DNA from: Erythrobacter litoralis
GTDB taxonomy: Bacteria; Pseudomonadota; Alphaproteobacteria; Sphingomonadales; Sphingomonadaceae
DNA: 52,831 bases
NCBI RefSeq assembly: GCF_029760855.1
Contig: NZ_SOSI01000010.1
Span: 1 to 52,831, forward strand
Direction: 5' to 3'
Shown one piece after another: positions 16,869 through 23,109 of the stretch (positions within the stretch are counted from its first letter, which is position 1; the number at the start of each line of letters is the position of its first letter). Both the position numbers and the translations under genes were made by a program. The notes beneath the pieces are model-generated. The model made no database searches. It was not told the origin of the DNA and worked only from the letters and a program-made list of their open reading frames with translations.

Positions 16869-18200
16869 TCAGCCATGCTGCGTATCGAGTGCAGAACCAA
16901 TGGAATAGCCTCGACTGCGACTATTGAGGTGGTTTTGTCTCGGTTCAGACGTACTTGTACGATCAGACAAGGACTTACCGATGATTAGAAGAGCCGGCCA
17001 AAACAAATATGCTAATATTTCAAGATTTTCACCGAACGAATAGATAATAAGCACGAAGACCATCGATAGTGCGGTTTTGTGCAATGCGCCATGCCGCGCC
17101 TTCACCAGCAAGACAGCTAACGTCGCGAACAATGGAATTGCGAGCGACAAGGCTCCCGTAATCCCTTTCACGAACAGCAATCCGTACCAGCTATGATGGC
17201 TTCCGATTGGCATATATTCGACGAGGTGCGGTCCATTCTCCACCACACCATGACCGAACCAATACGCCTCGGTCTGCCACCTATCCACGGCAATCCGACC
17301 GAGTGCCGCACGCACACGGCTGGAATCCGCGCGTGCCGAAGAGAAGTCGTTCATCAGCTGTTCGATGAGGATCAGCAGATCGTTTCCGAATATTCCCAGC
17401 AACAAGATAGCCGGTGCAGCCAGGAACCATGTGGATGGCCTGTCGACGCGCGCAATTGCCCAAACGATCGGTATGAGCAGGGCCAATGCAACAAGGGCCA
17501 AGCGGGACTGCGACAAGATCGCGATCATCAGGAAGGCCGAGATTCCAACGATCTTCAACCACCGGTCTCGCTCCTGCGCAGCCAGGAAAATATAAACAAC
17601 AGCCACCATACCGGCAGCTGGCGACCACGGCGCGAAGAATTGCCAGCGTGGCGTGCCGACCCCCGGCTCCTTGGTATACAGGATCGTCGCAAAATATTCC
17701 GGCCCGGGTCCACCAACTGCTTTGAGAGGCGACACCCACAGCATTTCAGGCAATCCGATAAACGGTGCGGCCACGAAGAGCGGAAGCATCACCCACGTCC
17801 AGACGCCCAACCGACATACGGCGCGTGCAATAACCTCCAACCGGATATCGAGAATTGCGCCGGCGAACGGGAAAAGGGCGATAAGTGCCCAGCCTTTTGC
17901 CCAACCGATCGAGCTTTTTATCGTTGCGCCGGTTCCGAGAGAGAAATTGCGGTGGCCGGCCCAGAGGATGACCAGCATCGCGGCCATTCCGATCAGCCAG
18001 AGGACGATTGGCCAGGTAATGCGCGCAGCGGGTTTTAAACCCAGATAGAGATAGGCGAATGCCATTCCGGCGAGAATCCAACAAATGACCGGCCCGGCAA
18101 TGTACAAGGCGCCGACCAGCCACAGCAGCCACGTGGCTGCTATCGTCCTGCCGACTATCCGTTCGGCAGGAGTTTGCGGATCAAGGGCTGGCGCAGCCAC
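16869..18200 (-). CDS. O-antigen ligase/Wzy-type polysaccharide polymerase
   Basis: The product is 443 residues with 10 or more predicted membrane helices. A large periplasmic loop around residues 290-340 ends in MPIGSHHSWYGLLFVKGITG, matching the Wzy_C/O-antigen ligase pattern with its conserved His and Gly. The likely role is block polymerisation of flipped repeat units in the periplasm. The start is uncertain. The GTG at 18200 overlaps the co-polymerase gene by 46 bases and has no good ribosome-binding site, and I found no better in-frame start before the first helix. It is the third gene of the OPX-PCP-Wzy operon. Ligase rather than polymerase activity cannot be excluded. Confidence 0.82.
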   Translation of the reverse strand: MAAPALDPQTPAERIVGRTIAATWLLWLVGALYIAGPVICWILAGMAFAYLYLGLKPAARITWPIVLWLIGMAAMLVILWAGHRNFSLGTGATIKSSIGWAKGWALIALFPFAGAILDIRLEVIARAVCRLGVWTWVMLPLFVAAPFIGLPEMLWVSPLKAVGGPGPEYFATILYTKEPGVGTPRWQFFAPWSPAAGMVAVVYIFLAAQERDRWLKIVGISAFLMIAILSQSRLALVALALLIPIVWAIARVDRPSTWFLAAPAILLLGIFGNDLLILIEQLMNDFSSARADSSRVRAALGRIAVDRWQTEAYWFGHGVVENGPHLVEYMPIGSHHSWYGLLFVKGITGALSLAIPLFATLAVLLVKARHGALHKTALSMVFVLIIYSFGENLEILAYLFWPALLIIGKSLSDRTSTSEPRQNHLNSRSRGYSIGSALDTQHG

Positions 18201-19579
18201 AGGAGCAAGAACCCTAACAGAGTGATGACGCTCGCCCCGATCGCGCCCGCGATCGCCAGCAGCGGTGATGGGGCGGACCGATCCCGGGGCAATGACGGTT
18301 CCTCCAAAGTCTGTACCAGAGGATAGGATGCGAAGGGATCGGACTTGTTGGTATCCAGCCGCGCAAGCGCCGAACTGAACACGGCCTCGGCCACGCGCAG
18401 GTCGCGGAGCAATTCGGCGAGGCGCGACGCCTGCTCGACCTGTTTGCGCGTACTTTCGCCCTGCTCCGCGATCTGGTTCCTGAGCTCGCCCAAAGCCGCC
18501 GCGTGGCCCGACGCGTCGGCATCGCGTTCCGTCAACGTCGCGAAAAGCTGCTCACGCGTATTTGAGACCGTCAGGTCCGCGAAAGACAGCACGCTTTCCG
18601 GACGCAATCCCGAAACCGCCGTGCCCCTTTGTGCCAAAGCCGATCGCAAATCGGCCGTCTCGACGGAAAGTTCTTCGATCACCGCATGCCCGCGGCCCAA
18701 TGTCGCGCCGCGTTCCGTACGTTCGGCGCCGGTCCGGGCGTATCGTGCAAGCAATTCCTGGAAGACGGGATCTGCCTTCATTTGCATGGCCATGCGCGCC
18801 TCGCGAAGGGAGATACCCAGGGTATTGGCCAACCGGCGTTCGTTTGCAGCAGTTTGGCTGAGGATGACCCTTCGATCCCGCGCACTCGCTTTCAACTGGT
18901 CGAGTTCGCTTACGCGGGACGCAAACTGATCGAGGGACACCAGGCCGGTCAGTCCCTGAAAATCCAGCAGGGCCTTCTGCGCCTCGTCGACCTTCGCTTC
19001 CAGTTCCGCGATCCGCGAGGCATCCGCATTCTCGCGCCGGTTGGCTTCGTCTTCGCGCAGATTGTCCAATGCCGACAGAAATGCTGCCTGCAAGGCCTCC
19101 ATCCTGCGATGCGCCTGCTCCGGCGAGCCGGCGGATAGTTCGAGTTCGATCAGGTTCGTCTGATCGATCAGTTTGATGGCTGGCGCGGGAAATTCGCCTT
19201 CCTCCTCGTCGGCGCGGCGCGCCGCATCGCGCAGCACGACATCCGAGGTGAGCAACCGTTTGTAATTTTCGGTCGGACTCAAAGAAGGGCTGGAAAAGGC
19301 GGACGAGGTATTCGTCGTCGCTTGTCCAATGCTTTCGACGTTCAGCGATCCACCCACCCCGGTTCCCGGCAAAATCAGGGTCATTTTGCTGTCGAAACGA
19401 TCGGGCGCAAACAGAATGTAGGCGACTGCTATGCCCCAGATTGCAAGCAGCGGCCCGGCCAATGAAAGGATATAGCGGCGGTACCGCCCCACGGACGGCA
19501 ACCCGTCACGAACCACCACCCACAGGCGCACCAGCAGGCGCGGCCGCGGCGGCCTTTCCGGAGGGCGGACAAATTCCAT
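18155..19579 (-). CDS. Wzz/GumC-type polysaccharide co-polymerase (no kinase domain)
   Basis: The product is 474 residues. The N-terminus is proline- and arginine-rich, with a first membrane helix at about 38-60 (ILSLAGPLLAIWGIAVAYILF). The Wzz-type DRFDSKMTLILPG region follows, then a long coiled coil (about 180-410) and a second helix near the end (LLAIAGAIGASVITLLGFLLLW). Only ten residues follow it, so there is no tyrosine-kinase domain as in Wzc. The protein should set chain length and bridge polymerase and exporter across the periplasm. Its ATG overlaps the stop of the OPX gene by one base (TAATG). Confidence 0.88.
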   Translation of the reverse strand: MEFVRPPERPPRPRLLVRLWVVVRDGLPSVGRYRRYILSLAGPLLAIWGIAVAYILFAPDRFDSKMTLILPGTGVGGSLNVESIGQATTNTSSAFSSPSLSPTENYKRLLTSDVVLRDAARRADEEEGEFPAPAIKLIDQTNLIELELSAGSPEQAHRRMEALQAAFLSALDNLREDEANRRENADASRIAELEAKVDEAQKALLDFQGLTGLVSLDQFASRVSELDQLKASARDRRVILSQTAANERRLANTLGISLREARMAMQMKADPVFQELLARYARTGAERTERGATLGRGHAVIEELSVETADLRSALAQRGTAVSGLRPESVLSFADLTVSNTREQLFATLTERDADASGHAAALGELRNQIAEQGESTRKQVEQASRLAELLRDLRVAEAVFSSALARLDTNKSDPFASYPLVQTLEEPSLPRDRSAPSPLLAIAGAIGASVITLLGFLLLWLRQPLIRKLLPNG

Positions 19580-20826
19580 TAAAGCGCGTTATCCAAGAGT
19601 ATCGCTGGCGTGACCGCACCGACGCCCTGCGACACCATGCCGATGGCCTCCGTCAGGTTCGTCCACCGGCTGTCATAGCAAGCGATGGCGTCACCGGGCA
19701 TCAGGAAGGGGTCGTACGCATCCCGGTTCGCCTCGCGAACGAGACTTTCGATATCGCGCTCGATCACCACGCTCTGACCGTTGATCCGGTTGCGAGACAT
19801 CAGGATCGCCCGGCGATCGGATTGCATGTAACTGCCACCGACGCAGTTGGCTGCGACCAACCCTTGAAGAAAGCGCGTTCCGTACGGCAACGAGGTCGTC
19901 TTCTCGCCGATTGCAGCCCCGGCATTGTTATTCGCACTGCGCGTCAGGTTGGACATGAAAACGCGGATACCCGGCGGGGTCAGCGGGGTCGGCCGTGCAA
20001 GATTGGCATCGAAGCACGATCGGCTCGGAACGATGATCCGGTCGCCTTCGGTTACGGGAACGTCCTGGCTGGTCCAGCCGTGAACCAGACCGGAAAGATC
20101 GAGTTCGACATATGTATCGCCGCGTAGGAGGTAGATACGCTGGATATCGGCATCCGGCCGAACACCGCCGGCGGCGCGAATGGCGGTTGCCACGCTCCGC
20201 CCCGCATTCGCATCGCCCGATGATGCGCCCTCCTTCAGACCGATACGGCCTTCCGGCGAACGCTCGCCCGCGCGCACGGCATGTGCTTCGAATACCGCCC
20301 CGCTTACGCCGACCGCCACGCCAGAGGCTTCGATCAGCGAGACGGAAACACTGTTTCGCAAAGGGCGGACCAGTTCTGCCGCCACCAGCCGGTTGCGCAG
20401 GGCGCTTTCGAGAACGGCAAGGGAAGTGCCGCCGGCGTGGACGCGATCGATGCCGGGTACATCGATGGTGCCGTCGCTGTCGATTACATAAGTCCCTGAA
20501 AGGCCGTCGGGGTCACCCATCACGCGAATGGCCAGCCTGTCCCCAGCGGACAAAGGCGGCGTATGAGCGACGAATTCCTCTATGCGGACGCGCCGGTAGT
20601 GATCCAGTTCGCGCGGCACCCGCCAATCGCAGGTGGGCGCCCCGCGCGCAACCGGAGTTGCCTCGATCCAGTCTCCCGTTGGATGGCCACTTCCAAAGTG
20701 CGCCTTTTGATGAGGGGCGTATTGGGCTTGGGTGTAATTTCGAGGAGCAGGCCCGGCTGCGCAAGCTGCCACCAACGCGGCGCACATCGAGGGAACCATG
20801 ATTTTCCGAAGAATTGTAAACCGCAT
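19579..20826 (-). CDS. Wza-type outer-membrane polysaccharide export lipoprotein (OPX)
   Basis: The product is 415 residues. A signal peptide ends in LVAACAAGP, a fair lipobox with the acylated Cys near residue 22. Residues 85-175 are the polysaccharide export domain (LSAGDRLAIRVMGDPDGLSGTYVIDSDGTIDVPGIDRVHAGG). A SLBB-like segment follows (TAIRAAGGVRPDADIQRIYLLRGD, then VTEGDRIIVPSRS). The last 130 residues are an unusual extension ending ...LLDNAL. It would form the outer-membrane exit pore. It is first in the leftward export operon, 22 bases downstream of the predicted start from the sigma54-like box. Confidence 0.88.
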   Translation of the reverse strand: MRFTILRKIMVPSMCAALVAACAAGPAPRNYTQAQYAPHQKAHFGSGHPTGDWIEATPVARGAPTCDWRVPRELDHYRRVRIEEFVAHTPPLSAGDRLAIRVMGDPDGLSGTYVIDSDGTIDVPGIDRVHAGGTSLAVLESALRNRLVAAELVRPLRNSVSVSLIEASGVAVGVSGAVFEAHAVRAGERSPEGRIGLKEGASSGDANAGRSVATAIRAAGGVRPDADIQRIYLLRGDTYVELDLSGLVHGWTSQDVPVTEGDRIIVPSRSCFDANLARPTPLTPPGIRVFMSNLTRSANNNAGAAIGEKTTSLPYGTRFLQGLVAANCVGGSYMQSDRRAILMSRNRINGQSVVIERDIESLVREANRDAYDPFLMPGDAIACYDSRWTNLTEAIGMVSQGVGAVTPAILLDNAL

Positions 20827-20858
20827 TGGAACACCCGCACCTCAACCTTGCCGCAGCT

Positions 20859-20875
20859 CTTCAAGAAGCATGCCA
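20859..20875 (-). promoter_or_regulatory. candidate sigma54 promoter of the export operon
   Basis: Read leftward the sequence is CTGGCATG-CTTC-TTGAA. The -24 element is good (TGGCAYG) and the 4-base spacer exact, but the -12 element is TTGA instead of TTGC, as in the box at 10286-10302. The predicted start near 20848 is about 22 bases before the OPX ATG. Confidence 0.42.
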
Positions 20876-20929
20876 GCACCCGCACCCTCTCCCTAGTGCT
20901 TGCATCAGGTACGGTAGGGTTGTGGTTAA

Positions 20930-20985
20930 TTCGCAAATTGGGAATTCCCCTTATTGCAAAATGCGAAAAATTTTGCATTTTGCGA
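20930..20985. promoter_or_regulatory. cluster of enhancer-like repeats between divergent sigma54 promoters (right region)
   Basis: TTCGCAAATTGGGAATTC at 20930-20947 matches 15 of 18 bases of 10399-10416. A long inverted repeat follows: TTGCAAAATGC (20954-20964), a 10-base AT spacer, then GCATTTTGCGA (20975-20985), complementary at 10 of 11 positions. Its arms carry the same TYGCAAAWTGC core. The cluster lies 55-110 bases from the leftward box and 44-100 from the rightward one. I infer binding sites for the sigma54 activator encoded at 21625, which would make that operon self-regulated. Confidence 0.52.
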
Positions 20986-21028
20986 CGAATGAGATGTTCG
21001 AGACCACCGGATTACGACTGAAAAAGCG

Positions 21029-21045
21029 TTGGCACGATGCCTGCA
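21029..21045 (+). promoter_or_regulatory. sigma54 promoter of the H-NOX/activator operon
   Basis: TTGGCACG-ATGC-CTGCA has a perfect -24 element, an exact spacer, and GC at -12 with one T-to-C change. The predicted start near 21056 lies 31 bases before the H-NOX ATG at 21087. It sits inside the longer upstream reading frame, which supports the shorter H-NOX start. Confidence 0.68.
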
Positions 21046-21086
21046 TCCATTTCGACCTTCAGCAATGCAAACTGGTCGAGGGCATA

Positions 21087-21632
21087 ATGAAAGGCATCGT
21101 TTTCGCAGAATTGACGGGGTTTCTCGATAAAACGGGGGGTGAGTTGTTTACCGAGAATGTTCTCGACAAGGCAGGCCTGGAGCATGGCGGGGCATATTCC
21201 CGCGTCGGTAACTATCCGTTCGCGGAAGCCGAACGGATCGTCGGCATCGCATCGGAGATGACCGGAAACCCGGCCAGCGAATTGTGCCGCGCATTCGGCA
21301 TATATCTCTTCGAACGGTTTACCGTGCTCTATCAGGATATCCTGAGTGCCTATACCGACGCCGAGAGCCTGCTTCGCCATGTGAATGATCACATCCATCG
21401 CGAAGTACGCATGATGTACATTGACGCTCGTCCCCCCCAGATCGAAACGCACGTCGAAGGTGACGAACTGATCGTGACGTACGCATCGCATCGTCCCTTC
21501 GCGCACATTGCCCATGGTCTGATCGAAGGGGCGATGAAGCATTTCGGCGACGACCGTCAGCTGGTTTGGCGCAATTGCGCCGAAGACGGTCGCGCTGCCT
21601 CGTTTGCTTTGGAGACGACTTCGAGTGGCTGA
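21087..21632 (+). CDS. H-NOX heme nitric-oxide-binding sensor
   Basis: The product is 181 residues, the normal size of a stand-alone H-NOX. It begins MKGIVFAELTGFLDKTGGEL, the family start. His104 (in NDHIHREV) aligns with the proximal heme ligand, and Tyr132-x-Ser134-x-Arg136 is the invariant YxSxR heme-propionate motif. Pro116-Pro117 also match. At the position of the distal tyrosine that stabilises O2 in anaerobe H-NOX there is Ile141, so an NO-selective sensor is expected. The ATG at 21087 has GAGGG five bases upstream and lies downstream of a sigma54 box. The gene overlaps the following activator by 8 bases, so they are translationally coupled. No dedicated HnoK-type kinase adjoins it. 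Confidence 0.9.
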   Translation: MKGIVFAELTGFLDKTGGELFTENVLDKAGLEHGGAYSRVGNYPFAEAERIVGIASEMTGNPASELCRAFGIYLFERFTVLYQDILSAYTDAESLLRHVNDHIHREVRMMYIDARPPQIETHVEGDELIVTYASHRPFAHIAHGLIEGAMKHFGDDRQLVWRNCAEDGRAASFALETTSSG

Positions 21633-23010
21633 CGGAAAAGTACTGATAATCGAGGACAGCGCATCGCTCGCTCTGGGTTACTCCGCCCAGTTGTCGGAAG
21701 CGGGCTATGACGCAACTTGGGTGGGAAACCTTGCCGAAGCGCGGGAAGCGATGCACGCGGCCGAGTTCGACGCCGCGCTGCTCGATCTGCAACTGCCCGA
21801 TGGCGACGGTTTGAGCTTGCTGGAAAACCGTCCCGCAAATGCCCCATCGTTCATCGTGGTTACCGCCGATGGATCGCTGAACCGTGCGATTACGGCCATG
21901 CGGTCCGGTGCTTTCGATTTCCTGGTCAAGCCGGTCGGCGGCACGCGGTTGCTGTCCACCGTCGAAGCGGCGGTCGCAAACAAGAAGCGCAAGGTCGAAG
22001 TCGAGCCGGTCAAGGCGCGTTCCGATGCGGGTACGTTCCATGGCTTTATCGGCCAGTCGCCGCCCATGCGTTCGATCTATCGCACGATTGAGCAGGTCGC
22101 GGATTCCCGCGCGGCAGTCTTCGTGACCGGGGAAAGCGGAACCGGTAAGGAAGTCACAGCCGAGGCCATCCACCTCTCCAGTCGGCGGAACAACAAGGCG
22201 TTCGTTGCGATCAACTGCGGCGCCATTCCTGAGAACCTGCTCGAAAGCGAACTGTTCGGCCACGTGAAAGGCGCGTTCACCGGCGCGGTCGAAAACCGTA
22301 TCGGGGCTGCGAAGGCGGCGGATGGCGGCACCCTGTTCCTCGACGAATTGTGCGAAATGGAGCTGAAACTGCAGGTCAAACTTCTGCGTTTCCTGCAGAC
22401 CGGCACCATACAGCGCGTGGGGTCTGCGCAGGCAGAACCGGTGGATGTCCGCATCGTTTGCGCCACCAATCGCGATCCGATGCGCGAAGTTGCGGAAGGG
22501 CGCTTTCGCGAGGACCTGTTCTATCGGCTCAATGTCATACCGATCCATCTGCCGCCTTTGCGCGAGAGAGGCGAAGACGTCCTGTTACTCGCCGAGCGCC
22601 TTTCGGAACGCATCGCGAGGGAAGAGGGCCGCGAAGATCTCAAACTGAGTGCGCGAAGCAAGGCGATCATCCAGTCGGACCCATGGCCGGGGAATATTCG
22701 CGAACTCCAGAATGTCTTGCGGCGGGCCGTGGTCACGGCATCGGGTTCGTCGATCGAAATCGAGCGTGGCTATCCCGGAGCTGCGCCAACCCGGGTTCTG
22801 CCGTTTCAGCAACCCGAACAGCCGGCAGTTAATGACGACGTATCCTTGATGCCGCCGACGTGGGCCGACATGAGCCTGGCGGAAATCGAACGCCACGCCA
22901 TCGAAGCGGCAATATCGCGCTGTTCCGGCAATGTGACCAAGGCGGCCTCGCATCTCAAGGTCAGCGCCTCGACCCTTTATCGCAAGATGGAACGTTGGCG
23001 GGCGGCTTGA
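21625..23010 (+). CDS. LuxO/NtrC-class sigma54-dependent response regulator
   Basis: The product is 461 residues. The receiver domain (1-120) has Asp54 in ALLDLQLPDGDG and Lys102. The AAA+ domain has Walker A GESGTGKE (169-176), an intact GAFTGA sigma54-contact loop (216-221), Walker B GGTLFLDELCEM and the GRFREDLFYRL arginine-finger region. A Fis-type helix-turn-helix is at about 434-460 (GNVTKAASHLKVSASTLYRKM). LDELCEM and the QTGTIQRVGS stretch resemble LuxO of vibrios, which takes phosphate from an Hpt protein. It begins with GTG inside the H-NOX gene and probably activates the four sigma54-type promoters of the EPS block, its own included. Confidence 0.93.
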   Translation: MADGKVLIIEDSASLALGYSAQLSEAGYDATWVGNLAEAREAMHAAEFDAALLDLQLPDGDGLSLLENRPANAPSFIVVTADGSLNRAITAMRSGAFDFLVKPVGGTRLLSTVEAAVANKKRKVEVEPVKARSDAGTFHGFIGQSPPMRSIYRTIEQVADSRAAVFVTGESGTGKEVTAEAIHLSSRRNNKAFVAINCGAIPENLLESELFGHVKGAFTGAVENRIGAAKAADGGTLFLDELCEMELKLQVKLLRFLQTGTIQRVGSAQAEPVDVRIVCATNRDPMREVAEGRFREDLFYRLNVIPIHLPPLRERGEDVLLLAERLSERIAREEGREDLKLSARSKAIIQSDPWPGNIRELQNVLRRAVVTASGSSIEIERGYPGAAPTRVLPFQQPEQPAVNDDVSLMPPTWADMSLAEIERHAIEAAISRCSGNVTKAASHLKVSASTLYRKMERWRAA

Positions 23011-23109
23011 ACCTTCGTTATCGGCCAATCGATGGCGCGGACTGCGCTAGGTAGTTTTTCGAATAGTTCGGGTGATGCCCCTTTCAGACGCTTCGGCTAG
23101 TGTTCGGAT

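Noticed and set aside
16843..16908. 21-codon rightward frame with GAGG upstream
   Set aside because: It is very short and runs into the end of the Wzy-type gene on the other strand; no homology or context supports it.
20826..21086. Longer in-frame N-terminus for the H-NOX gene
   Set aside because: The extension would cover the OPX start, both repeat elements and the sigma54 box; H-NOX proteins begin at MKGIVF, which has its own ribosome-binding site.
6011..23010. PEP-CTERM/exosortase type of EPS system
   Set aside because: The sigma54 activator and EPS genes recall that system, but no exosortase, PEP-CTERM protein or PrsK-type kinase is present in the window.
23031..23050. Possible sigma54 box (TGGCGCG-GACT-GCGC) before the GGDEF-EAL gene
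   Set aside because: GG and GC have the right spacing, but the rest of the -24 and -12 elements do not match, and no enhancer-like repeats lie nearby.
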